Shown: positions 1-11,061 of the stretch, in pieces | Numbering within the stretch: position 1 is the stretch's first letter | Layout of the letters: every line of letters starts with the position of its first letter | Assembly: GCF_046630445.1 (NCBI RefSeq) | Contig: NC_092340.1 | Location: forward strand, 21,573,001-21,637,000 | Direction: 5' to 3' | Source of the DNA: Rutidosis leptorrhynchoides | Lineage: Eukaryota; Streptophyta; Magnoliopsida; Asterales; Asteraceae | DNA length: 64,000 nucleotides | Translations under genes and position numbers: made by a program | Notes under the pieces: generated by a model | Databases searched by the model: none | What the model was told of the DNA's origin: nothing | What the model saw: only the letters and a program-made list of their open reading frames with translations

Positions 1-317
1 TGCAGATTCAATCATTTGTTCAACATTGTCGCCCGATAATCATCGTCGATGGAGCGCATTTGAAGACAGGATATTTGGGTACAAATTTAGTTGCTGTTGC
101 GATGGATGGCAATAATGGAATTTTGCCATTGGCTTATGGAATTGTTGGCGGTAAGACAAACGAGTCTTTGGATTGGTTTTTGGGCAACCTACGAGACCAT
201 TTGATGACTTGGGGAATGGGTGATCGTATGTCAGAGCTTACTTTTATTTTGGATCGAGGTTTGCCAATAGCACATGGTGTTTCAACCGTGTTCCCTGAAG
301 CGTTTCACTGTTTATGC
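1..317 (+). pseudogene. MULE (MuDR-type) transposase, 5' part of interrupted gene
   Basis: The frame opens before the window and reads from base 3 without a stop to the junction near 317. It shows the start of a Mutator-type DDE transposase core: the first catalytic Asp lies in IVDGAHLKTGY (about bases 45-77), followed by the usual AVAMDGNNGILPLAYGIV strand and a second Asp in FILDRG near the right end. The enzyme would cut and join transposon ends in the nucleus. The frame breaks off at a TAGGGATGAGCATGG sequence that looks like a hAT terminus, and resumes near 11062 with the last third of the protein. Roughly 30 residues that this family normally has between the two parts are not visible at either junction, so the gene lost sequence when it was interrupted. 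Family assignment is secure. Activity is very unlikely. Confidence 0.85.
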
Positions 318-814
318 TAGGGATGAGCATGGTACGGAACCGGTACCGAACCGTACCAGAACCGAAAAGTACCGGTACCGAATTTTCCCAATTTCGAATA
401 CCGGTACCGTACCGTTTTTACAAAACCGGTACCGGTTCGGTACCGGTAATTTTCGGTATTTTACCTGTTAGTACCGAATTTGGACTGCAAAAAATATGGA
501 CTTCAAACAACATCATTCATACAAAAAACAACATCATTTTATACTAAAACAGCATCATTTTATGAGAAAGAAGATGCTGCACATCTGAACGCATGTTTTC
601 AATTGCTCTTCCACATAAAGCCAATACATTTGGGTCAATATGGAAACTCAATATGGAGACCACTTGAATGAATGTAATAAGTTGACATGATAGATAATAA
701 AATGGTCCGGTCAGACAGATTCGGTTAGTAGGTCAATATGGAAACTCAAGTACACGCCAAAATCAGGTCTGGTTGAGTGTGCGTGAATTACCCAAAAAAT
801 TTAAAGTTGGTACA

Positions 815-2795
815 TGATAAGGCTAAAAAGGAACATATATTTCATAGCATTATTCCCCAAGAAAGACAAGATTATAGTTGCAATTGTTCCATTTTCAAGT
901 AATATTCGTTTATATTAAATAAATGCGAAGACAAAAGGCGAAAACGACGAATTGAAGACGGAAAGGTCCAAAAAGCTCAAAAGTACAAGATACAATCAAA
1001 AAGGTTCAAATTATTGATGAGGAACGTCTAAAAATGACAAGAGTACAAGTTACAAAACGCAAAGTACACGATATAAAATTGTACGAAAGGACGTTCGAAA
1101 ATCTGAAACCGGGGCATGAACCAACTTTCAGCGCTCGACGCAACGGTGTAAAAATTACGAGTCAACTATGCACAAGAATAAAATATAATATTTAAATAAT
1201 TCATAATAAGAATAATATTAAATAATAAAAAGTTGTTAATTGAGCATAGTTCAGGGGTCGTAAATGAAAATTCAATTTCTAATTTCGCCTATAAAAGGCT
1301 ATGTAACGATCAATTGAACGATACATTTTTCTATCCTAAATCTATATATCGATCCATCTATCTATTATCAATATCAATTATCAATATCTATATTCTATAT
1401 CTCTATCATAATGTTAACTTAATAAGATATAACAATAATCTTAATTTTAATTTTAAATTATGATAATAATAAGATTTATGATAGAGATCGTTTGAGTGTG
1501 TAAGTCGAAATTCTGTCCGTGTAACGCTACGCTATTTTTAATCATTGTAAGTTATGTTCAACCTTTTTAATTTAATGTCTCGTAGCTAAGTTATTATTAT
1601 GCTTATTTAAAACGAAGTAATCATGATGTTGGGCTAATTACTAAAATTGGGTAATTGGGCTTTGTACCATAATTGGGGTTTGGACAAAAGAACGACACTT
1701 GTGGAAATTAGACTATGGGCTATTAATGGGCTTTATATTTGTTTAACTAAATGATAGTTTGTTAATGTTAATATAAAGATTTACAATTGGGCGTCCCTAT
1801 AAATTACCATATACACTCAATCGGACACGATGGGCGGGGTATTTATATGTACGAATAATCGTTCATTTAACCGGACACGGGAATGGATTAATAGCCACTA
1901 GAATAATTAAAACAGGGGTGAAATTATGTACAAGGACACTTGGTATAATTGATAACAAAATATTAAAACTTTGGGTTACACTCAGTCGACATCCTGGTGT
2001 AATTACTAAACAAAGTATTAAAATCTTGTTACAGTTTAAGTCCCCAATTAGTTGGAATATTTAACTTCGGGTATAAGAATAATTTGACGAGGACACTCGC
2101 ATTTTATATTTATGACTGATGGACTGTTTTGGACAAAAACCAGACGGACATATTAAATAATCCAGGACAAAGGACAATTAACCCATGGGCATAAAACTAA
2201 AATCAACACGTCAAACATCATGATTACGGACGTTTAAATAAGCATAATTCTTTTATTTCCTTTATTTTATATTTAATTGCACTTCTAATATTCGCATTTT
2301 TATTGTTATTGTATTTAATTACACTTTTAATTATCGTACTTTTTAATTATCGCAAGTTTATTTTATCGCACTTTTATTATTCGTAATTTCATTATCGTTA
2401 TTTACTTTATGCTTTAATTTAAGTCTTGTATTTATTTTTAATATTTTACATTTGATTTTAACTGCGACTAAAGTTTTAAAATCGACAAACCGGTCATTAA
2501 ACGGTAAAAACCCCCCTTTATAATAATAATATTACTTATATATATATATTTGTATTTTTACAATTATTGTGTGTAAAAAATATAGTGTTATACTTCACGA
2601 GCTCCCTGTGGAACGAACCGGACTTACTAAAAACTATACTATAATACGATTAGGTACACTGCCTATAAGTGTTGTAGCAAGGTTTAAGTATATCCACTCG
2701 ATAAATAAATAAATAACTTGTGTAAAATTGTAGCATATTTAATAGTATTTCGCACTAAAAATAATACTATTTTGTATACACCCCCTACGACATCA
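815..2795 (+). repeat. 5' LTR of gag-only Athila element
   Basis: The LTR begins TGATAAGGCTAAAAAGG and ends CCTACGACATCA. It is matched nearly base for base by 8800-10782. The 1981-bp length is typical of Athila. It contains a TATA-like box near 1289 and the motif GACAAACCGGTCATTAAACGG near its 3' end, which is shared with the other Athila LTRs of this window. Confidence 0.95.
1289..1299 (+). promoter_or_regulatory. TATA-like box of Athila LTR promoter
   Basis: CTATAAAAGGC sits about 475 bp into the LTR, at the place equivalent to the TATATAAAG of the other Athila element (48454) and the CTATAAAAGG on the minus strand near 44310. Position and sequence fit a Pol II core promoter for the genomic RNA. 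The palindrome pair found just upstream in the other two LTRs is absent here. Confidence 0.5.
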
Positions 2796-2803
2796 AGTAT
2801 TTT

Positions 2804-2821
2804 TGGCGCCGCTGCCGGGGA
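2804..2821 (+). other. Primer binding site, tRNA-Asp type
   Basis: TGGCGCCGCTGCCGGGGA starts eight bases after the 5' LTR. It is complementary to the 3' end of plant tRNA-Asp with one mismatch (recalled tRNA sequence), as known for Athila elements. The same 18 bases follow the LTR at 49909. Confidence 0.8.
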
Positions 2822-3849
2822 ACTCGGCGAAACACTATATTTTTAATTTATATTTGTAAAAAAAAAAAGAAAAAAAAATGACACGCTTTGTCCCTCTTTT
2901 GTTGTACTAGTTTTTTTAAAAATAAAAAAAAAAAAAAAACCACTATCTTTGTTCCCACTATCGTTTTTCTTAAAAAAAAAAACGTAAAAAAAAAAACGTA
3001 AAAAAAAAAAAATTCTGTAAAAAAAACGTTTTTTTAAGGAAAAAAAAATAAAAAAAAAATAAAAAAAAATATATTTTTAAGATTTTGTCAATAAAAAATT
3101 TTTTTTTTAGTTTTATTACCTTTAGATTTTTAGACTATATTCGCAACTTTTAGTATTAAGTTTAGTTTTGCCATAGTTATTTTTACTTCCAGAATTTTTA
3201 GTTTTGCCGTAAAATCCCTTAAGTGCTTTTTCTTTAGACTAAGATTTAGGTGCCTTAAAATTTTGCGACGCTATTTTTCGTGCTATTTTCTTATTTTTTT
3301 TTTTTTTTGACGCTTTTACCTATGTATCAATTACAATTCCAATTAGTAATCTCTATTTGTAGTTTTAATTTTAAGATAGTGATCGTTATAAGGTTGGATT
3401 AACCGCGTGTTTACAAACCACTCTTCGTCTTTTTCATTTTTCGACACTTTTCGACGCGCAATCTTTTTCTCTCTTATTTCTCGCCATTCTAGTTTTTAGG
3501 ACTTAGAATTTTTTCTACTTCTTCTCTAAATTTCTTAAAATTACGAAAATTTATTTTAAGTGGTTAAATTGATAGACATCAAAATTTTCTGGTTCGTAGT
3601 AATAGTTGGATTTGTACGTGGACCGGGTTATTAGAGCCAAACAGTACTCAATTATATTGAGACCAAACGAATCCTGCCCCTCTGCTGCATCTTTTGGCTA
3701 TTCGAAACGTGGGCAAAATCAGAAAAGTCTATTGATTGGATAACTTATATAATTTTTCTTTCCTTTTTAAAAACTAATAGGATATTCAGTGAATACACCG
3801 AGCAAGACGTTCACCACCTTTTGTACGTTCACCACCTGTAACTCGATCA
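2822..3849 (+). other. Untranslated leader of gag-only Athila element
   Basis: This is about 1 kb between primer site and gag with no convincing gene. Bases 2855-3080 are almost pure A and T homopolymer runs, including repeated CGTAAAAAAAAAA units. Bases 3560-3840 are a block about 98% identical by eye to 51085-51370 of the other Athila element. It lies directly before gag, where packaging and dimerisation signals of LTR elements usually lie (inference). Confidence 0.6.
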
Positions 3850-6624
3850 AGACATTTAGCAAATATAACCGCCGTTGATTTTTCTTTAGAATCGTCATCC
3901 AGTCGATCAAGTACTCCAACTCAAATTTCCGACAATCCATCTTTTGAACCCGACTTCACAACTAAGAACCCGGAGGATATTCAAGGACAATTCAGAGATC
4001 CTGAACCACTAATTATTCCTCCTGAACCACAAACCGTTAAATCAGAATCTTCTAGTGATTCGAATTCAACAAATTCAAAAATGGAAATAACGGAACCTCA
4101 AAGCATGGAAGACCGAATGAGAGCCATACGCACGGGCCAAGGTCACGCCATTAATCAGCCAGGTGTTAGAGCATCAGATTTTGAAATCAAAGGACAAATC
4201 CTACACATGATCACCAATCAGTGCCAATTTGGTGGTACAACAAAAGAAGATCCAAACGAACATCTTCGAACTTTTAATAGGGTTTGTAATCTATTTAAAA
4301 TCCGAGAAGTTGAGGATGAAACTATTTATCTTATGTTATTTCCCTGGACTTTAAAGGGAGAAGCCAAAGATTGGTTAGAATCGTTACCTGAAGGGGCGAT
4401 TGACACATGGGATGTTTTAGTTGAGAAATTTCTTAAAAGATTCTTTCCGGCATCTAAAGCCGTGAGACTTCAAGGAGAAATTGTTACGTTCACACAAAAG
4501 CCAAATGAAACATTATATGAGGCGTGGACAAGATTCGGAAGGATGTTGAGAGGATGTCCTCAACACGGTTTAGATACTTATCAAATAGTACAAATATTCT
4601 ACCAAGGTGTCAACGTTGCTACACGAAAAGACATAGACATAACAGCTGGTGGTTCCATTATGAAGAAAACCGCAACTGAAGCTTACAAAATCATTGATAA
4701 CACAGCATCCCACTCTCATGAGTGGCACCAAGAAAAAGATATATATCGTTCATCTAAAGCGGCTAGAGCCGATTCTAGCCCTGACTTTGATTCCGTTTCC
4801 GCAAAAATAGATGCTTTCGAAAGAAGAATGGAAAAGATGAATAAAGACATTCACGCAATACGAATCAGTTGTGAGCAATGCGGTGGACCACACTTAACTA
4901 AAGATTGTCACATTGAACCAACGATGGAACAACGAGAGAATGTTTCCTATATGAACCAAAGGCCTGGAAATAATTATCAAAATAATTATCAACCGCCAAG
5001 GCTAAACTTCAATCGAAATCAAAACATTCTTTACAATCCAAATGGACCAAACAATAACTCGTACAACTAACAAGGTCCAAATAACCAACCAACTCAAACC
5101 AACACTTTCAATCAACAAAGACATGGCTTGTATAAACCACCACAACAACCCGAAGAGAAAAAGCCAAATCTAGAAGAAATGATGGCAAAGCTAATGGAAT
5201 CTCAAACACAATTTATTACATCTCAAACCCAAACGAATGAGAGGTTTGATCAGTCATTAAGAACTCAACAAGCTTCCATTTTGAATCTAGAAAAACACGT
5301 AGGTACTCTTGCTAGCATGATGAGTGAAAGGGAACAAGGAAAGCTACCGAGTAATACTGAAGCAAATCCTCGGAATGAGAATGTTAACATGGTTTCAACA
5401 AATTCTGAAAAACCAGCTCCGGAAGATGGGAAGGTTTTAGATGAGAGTAAAAATGAAGAAGTTACACCACCACCACCAGAGTATGTAAAGCCAGTGGTGG
5501 CACCATATAAACCACCCATCCCGTTTCCAAGAAAAGGAGTTGAGTATGAGCAAGTGATAGGTAATAAAGATTGTGATACCTCTGGAAAGAAGAAGAAGAA
5601 AAAGAATAAGAAAGTACAAGAAACAAAAACCGTAAAGATAAACCCGGTGAATACAGTTCCACCAAAACCTCCACCTAGGGTAGGTGATCCGGGTGAATTT
5701 ATTGTTCCTTGTCTACTTAGTGATTGTGTCATGTATGATGCACTAGCAGATTTAGGTGCAAGTGTAAGTGTTATGCCTCTTTCCTTATATAAGAGATTAG
5801 GTGTAGGTAAGTTAAGTCCAACGGATATGAGTGTTCGACTCTTTGATCAAACCATTAAGCACCCAGTTGGAATTGCTGACAACCTACCCATTCAAGTAGG
5901 CAATTTAACGTTTCTAGTCGAATTCATTGTCATAGACATAGAAGAAGACCCAAACATTCCTCTAATTTTAGGTCGACCATTCTTAGCGTCCACCAGAGCG
6001 TTCTTTGATGTAGGAAACGGTAGAATGACACTTAAGAGTGGTGACAAATCGATCACCTTTATGATTCGAAAGTCTAAATCTCCACCAACCAAAACCGTTG
6101 AACCAATAAAAACAATTGGTAATAACCATGTTGTTTTACCAACTTCAACGGTAGTGCTTAACAATAATAAAACGCCTAAGTGTGGGGAAAATGAAGTAAC
6201 ACCAAATGACGACCCAATAACAAATAACCCCGTTGTTGATACGAAATTAAATGATCCCGTTATTAACAGTTCAATGAAGAAACTTTATAAACGGGTTATA
6301 GATGCTAGAAGTAAGGGGAACTTTAAGTTATGTAACCAGTTAGTATCCAATCTGTCACCTAAAGAAAAGGCGAAACTAGTTGAAATTGTGGATATTACTG
6401 GAGAAGCTAGTCAATGGCTTAAAGAAAAAGTCACAGATATGCAAGTTGATTATGGACCAAGAGAAATTGAAGATGAAGCTAATAACAATTTCGACACCAC
6501 AGCTACCAAAGTGTGGGGAGATTCAAATGTTCTAAAAAGAAAATGCTGTCTAGAGTTAGTTGTTCTGTTCTCGTGTAGTTCCGAGAATGGAATCCGATTG
6601 GTCTTTTCCGCTAGCAGACACTAA
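3850..6624 (+). pseudogene. Athila gag-protease region with extra C-terminal domain
   Basis: The gag core carries the Athila hallmarks SMEDRMRA, FPWTLKGEAKDWLESLPEGAI and FFPASKAVRLQ (about 4100-4480), then a CX2CX3HX4C knuckle CEQCGGPHLTKDC near 4870. An Asn/Gln-rich linker and a lysine-rich run (about 5585-5620) precede an aspartic protease with the DLGAS active-site motif near 5752 and ILGRPFL near 5967. The region ends in a charged stretch (about 6270-6500, KKLYKRVIDARSKG and LSPKEKAKLVEIV) that has no counterpart in the second Athila element. It closes with NNFDTTA, the same words that end integrase in the second element. Gag would build the cytoplasmic particle and protease would process it. 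The region has about one or two breaks. Confidence 0.85.
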
Positions 6625-8799
6625 AGAACTAGTTTTCTCCCTCCATTCTGAATTTTTTTTTTGTTTTGTAGGTTTTATATGAAATTAATATGCTTTTCAA
6701 ATTTAAGTTTTTGTGTGATTTTAAAAACAAAATTTACTTTATTTCATTAAGTTGAAAAAAAAAATGATTTATAAAATTCGTCGTAAGTTGAAGACTAGGT
6801 CATAGAGCCGAAATTGCTTTACCCGAGGACGGGGCGACAAATTTTGTTATCATTATTTTTAATTTTATTGATCTAAAGTATGCTAAAAAGATTTTAGATT
6901 TTATACATTTTTGAACGTGGGGTTATATACCAAACTTCAAAAATATGTATATATATGTTTGTGTTCTATGTTATGTACAAAATAGGGTAAAACAATGCAC
7001 TTTCAAAGACTGTCATTAAGTTCAACAAAAAGGTACTAATTTTGACGACAAGACGCAAAATATCAAATGTGATATAACAACAATATGTTTGCAAACTCGG
7101 TATTTTTAATCACTTTTCTACACTAATCACCCTCGTGAATTTATAATTATAGTCTGATTTCATGCAAATGAGGGCATTGCATGATCTCAATTGCCAAATT
7201 TTGTGAAAATTTGAAAAATTTTCAATTAAATGAAGTCAAAATCATGTTTATACATATTTATGAACGATGAAAACTAGGTGTTAATGCCGAAATTATCGTT
7301 ACCTCGAAAAGGACATAAATTGAGAAACAACCTAAAACGCTAGAATTCATTTAAAATGGAATAAAGGAGAATAAAAAGGCAAAGAAAGAAACTAAGTGTG
7401 GGGAGAATGTACCAAGTTATTCAACTAAAAACTATCTATCACATGTTTCTGTAAAGTTATTGCAGGTGCTTTTGTTTTGAACTAAATTAACAGTTTTACC
7501 CGGTTTACTGTAATACATTTGAAAGAAAGATGGATCTACACGATGAATCAATTCCATCATTAAAAGGAAGTAAAGTCTTCCGAAAAAGACACGCGCTTCT
7601 TGATTTAGGTCATGAAGTTGTCGTCCAGACCAGCTGTAGGTTGACGAAAAATCTAGAAAAGTCATCTCTAAAATCAGCAGGAAATCCACGGACCTCAGCA
7701 TCAAACAGGGTCGCCATGTGGTCAGATTTATCCTAACCATGAGAAGGATTTATCTCGTACAATGGGGGGCACCGTGCAAATTAGCTTGATAAGACTAATG
7801 AATCAGATCCCCAGAAAGGATAATCTCCTTAAAGATTAAAAATCAGCTTTTAAGACTGATATTACTCAATCCTAGAGATTGACCTTAAAGATTGAGAATT
7901 CAAACTCATGGAATTCAATGATATCTAAACTCGAGCTTGAACGAGAAAATATTTTGATCAAAATTGCAAACCGATTTGTTTTCTGAAAATCCATTTTCAA
8001 TGCGTTCATTACCATTGAACGTAAAATCCTAGGAATTCACCTGGAATTCATTAGGTCACCTGAACCAAATCGGGTGTCAACCGTAAGAACGGTGGTTGCA
8101 TAGCATGGTCGGAGACAGGACCTTGTGCCAGACCGAAAAATCATAGGATGATCTTTACTATCGCTCCTACCAAGGATAGTTCTAGCATCCGACACGTTAA
8201 AAGACCATAATCATCTGCATGTCACGGGACATTGCCTTAACAGTTTCTTGTTCATCGCTTTCCTTTACAACCGGACGGTAGTTTGCCGAAAGGTAATATA
8301 CGGAACAAGTAAACTGGATGTGTGCTTTCCGATACCGGGATAGCAGTGGATTACACGAACCTAAAAGTTTTAGCCAAAATAATGATCCACAAATATATTT
8401 TGCAACACCGATGATGGATCAAATCAGAAAACTTGTCTAGGGTAAAATCTAGCTTGAATTTTCAAAAGATCAAATGTTTTCATAAAGATCCAATTTCCTA
8501 AAGGATCTAAATTTTTATAGTCATGTGGGACTGTAAACCGCCTTTCAAATGTGCACTTTGCTTTGGAAACCGAAAGTAAATCGGCTATTTGATTGCAAGT
8601 GTCGTTGACCTAAACCCAAGGCAACTGTGGATGGCACACCCACCTTTAACCATGGTTCTATCGTTACTATCATTGTTTATACCGCTCTATCAAAATCACT
8701 GATGTATAAAGTGTGAAGAATAAAGAAGTGATTCTTGTGATGTATTATATTTCAAGACTGTATTGCTTGAGGACAAGCAACGCTCAAGTGTGGGGATAT
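6625..8799 (+). other. 3' noncoding block of gag-only Athila element, with purine tract
   Basis: No protein of recognised family is encoded. A pyrimidine-rich stretch ending in TAG near 6670 is matched at the same place after pol in the second element. From about 7520 the block is about 95% identical by eye to 61935-62960. It contains a short open frame (7530-7736, 68 codons, starting MDLHDESIPSLKG) that is also open in the other element. The block ends in the purine-rich CAAGTGTGGGGATAT (8785-8799), the usual Athila plus-strand primer position directly before the 3' LTR. Confidence 0.6.
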
Positions 8800-10782
8800 T
8801 GATAAGGCTAAAAAGGAACATATATTTCATAGCATTATTCCCCAAGAAAGACAAGATTATAGTTGCAATTGTTCCATTTTCAAGTAATATTCGTTTATAT
8901 TAAATAAATGCGAAGACAAAAGGCGAAAACGACGAATTGAAGACGGAAAGGTCCAAAAAGCTCAAAAGTACAAGATACAATCAAAAAGGTTCAAATTATT
9001 GATGAGGAACGTCTAAAAATGACAAGAGTACAAGTTACAAAACGCAAAGTACACGATATAAAATTGTACGAAAGGACGTTCGAAAATCCGAAACCGGGGC
9101 ATGAACCAACTTTCAGCGCTCGACGCAACGGTGTAAAAATTACGAGTCAACTATGCACAAGAATAAAATATAATATTTAAATAATTCATAATAAGAATAA
9201 TATTAAATAATAAAAAGTTGTTAATTGAGCATAGTTCAGGGGTCGTAAATGAAAATTCAATTTCTAATTTCGCCTATAAAAGGCTATGTAACGATCAATT
9301 GAACGATACATTTTTCTATTCTAAATCTATATATCGATCCATCTATCTATTATCAATATCAATTATCAATATCTATATTCTATATCTCTATCATAATGTT
9401 AACTTAATAAGATATAACAATAATCTTAATTTTAATTTTAAATTATGATAATAATAAGATTTATGATAGAGATCGTTTGAGTGTGTAAGTCGAAATTCTG
9501 TCCGTGTAACGCTACGCTATTTTTAATCATTGTAAGTTATGTTCAACCTTTTTAATTTAATGTCTCGTAGCTAAGTTATTATTATGCTTATTTAAAACGA
9601 AGTAATCATGATGTTGGGCTAATTACTAAAATTGGGTAATTGGGCTTTGTACCATAATTGGGGTTTGGACAAAAGAACGACACTTGTGGAAATTAGACTA
9701 TGGGCTATTAATGGGCTTTATATTTGTTTAACTAAATGATAGTTTGTTAATGTTAATATAAAGATTTACAATTGGGCGTCCCTATAAATTACCATATACA
9801 CTCAATCGGACACGATGGGCGGGGTATTTATATGTACGAATAATCGTTCATTTAACCGGACACGGGAATGGATTAATAGCCACTAGAATAATTAAAACAG
9901 GGGTGAAATTATGTACAAGGACACTTGGTATAATTGATAACAAAATATTAAAACTTTGGGTTACACTCAGTCGACATCCTGGTGTAATTACTAAACAAAG
10001 TATTAAAATCTTGTTACAGTTTAAGTCCCCAATTAGTTGGAATATTTAACTTCGGGTATAAGAATAATTTGACGAGGACACTCGCATTTTATATTTATGA
10101 CTGATGGACTGTTATGGACAAAAACCAGACGGACATATTAAATAATCCAGGACAAAGGACAATTAACCCATGGGCATAAAACTAAAATCAACACGTCAAA
10201 CATCATGATTACGGACGTTTAAATAAGCATAATTCTTTTATTTCCTTTATTTTATATTTAATTGCACTTCTAATATTCGCATTTTTATTGTTATTGTATT
10301 TAATTACACTTTTAATTATCGTACTTTTTAATTATCGCAAGTTTATTTTATCGCACTTTTATTATTCGCAATTTCATTATCGTTATTTACTTTATGCTTT
10401 AATTTAAGTCTTGTATTTATTTTTAATATTTTACATTTGGTTTTAACTGCGACTAAAGTTTTAAAATCGACAAACCGGTCATTAAACGGTAAAAACCCCC
10501 CTTTATAATAATAACATTACTTATATATATATATATTTGTATTTTTACAATTATTGTGTGTAAAAAATATAGTGTTATACTTCACGAGCTCCCTGTGGAA
10601 CGAACCGGACTTACTAAAAACTATACTATAATACGATTAGGTACACTGCCTATAAGTGTTGTAGCAAGGTTTAAGTATATCCACTCGATAAATAAATAAA
10701 TAACTTGTGTAAAATTGTGGCATATTTAATAGTATTTCACACTAAAAATAATACTATTTTGTATACACCCCCTACGACATCA
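8800..10782 (+). repeat. 3' LTR of gag-only Athila element
   Basis: This 1983-bp copy of 815-2795 starts TGATAAGGC directly after the purine tract and ends GACGACATCA-type sequence next to the GTACA target duplication. The few differences from the 5' copy are scattered, which fits a recent insertion. Confidence 0.95.
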
Positions 10783-11061
10783 GTACAAGTGAACTAGTGT
10801 GCCAAATCTGAGTCCAAATATTATATGAGATTTTATTAATTATATTCTACACATTATTTGACCTTAGGCTTTCAACAATAACTTAACTTATTTCCATTTG
10901 TAGTAATACGGGACAATACGGGAATTTCCCGGTACCGTACCAGTACCGCATCTTATGTAACGAAACCGAAAAATCAAAAAAACTGGAACCGGAACCGGTC
11001 CCGTTTACCATTCGGTCCGGTAAAACGGTACCGGTACTGGGTCGGTACCAGTACGGGATCG

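Larger units (their letters stand above)
815..10782 (+). mobile_element. Athila-type Ty3/Gypsy LTR element with gag and protease only
   Basis: This is an LTR fossil of 9968 bp bounded by TG...CA LTRs of about 1.98 kb and flanked by a perfect 5-bp target duplication GTACA (810-814 and 10783-10787). Order: 5' LTR, tRNA-Asp-type primer site, A-rich leader, gag, aspartic protease, a lysine-rich C-terminal stretch, 3' noncoding block, purine tract, 3' LTR. No reverse transcriptase, RNase H, integrase or envelope-position ORF can be seen between protease and 3' LTR. The LTRs differ at about 8 bases plus one 2-bp AT indel by eye, near 0.4%. At an assumed 1.3e-8 substitutions per site per year this is of the order of 0.15 million years. 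The gag-protease part has about one or two breaks. The element must have relied on enzymes of a relative to move (inference). Confidence 0.9.
318..11061. mobile_element. Degraded hAT-like element interrupting the MULE, itself split by Athila
   Basis: The left end reads TAGGGATGAGCATGG, close to the plant hAT terminus also seen at 33265 and 41421. Both ends (318-480 and about 10900-11060) are dense in GGTACCGG and CGGTACC motifs in both orientations, a subterminal palindrome pattern. Bases 480-814 and 10783-10900 show no coding potential. The right terminus is not clear: no matching CCATGCTCATCCCTA copy is present and no 8-bp target duplication was found, so the right boundary is set by where transposase coding resumes. 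The element looks non-autonomous. The Athila element at 815-10782 was inserted into it later. Confidence 0.45.

Noticed and set aside
5265-6164. Minus-strand open frames inside the gag-protease region
   Set aside because: They mirror the well-supported plus-strand gag-protease coding and show low-complexity Phe/Ser runs from lysine codons.
7432-7740. Minus-strand 102-codon frame also open at 61847-62152
   Set aside because: It overlaps the shared plus-strand 68-codon frame in a block that is about 95% identical as DNA. The open state in both copies is explained by that identity and no domain is seen.
10900-11061. Clear right terminus for the hAT-like element in the MULE
   Set aside because: I looked for an inverted copy of TAGGGATGAGCATGG and an 8-bp duplication of TTTATGCT and found neither, so the boundary is set only by the return of transposase coding.
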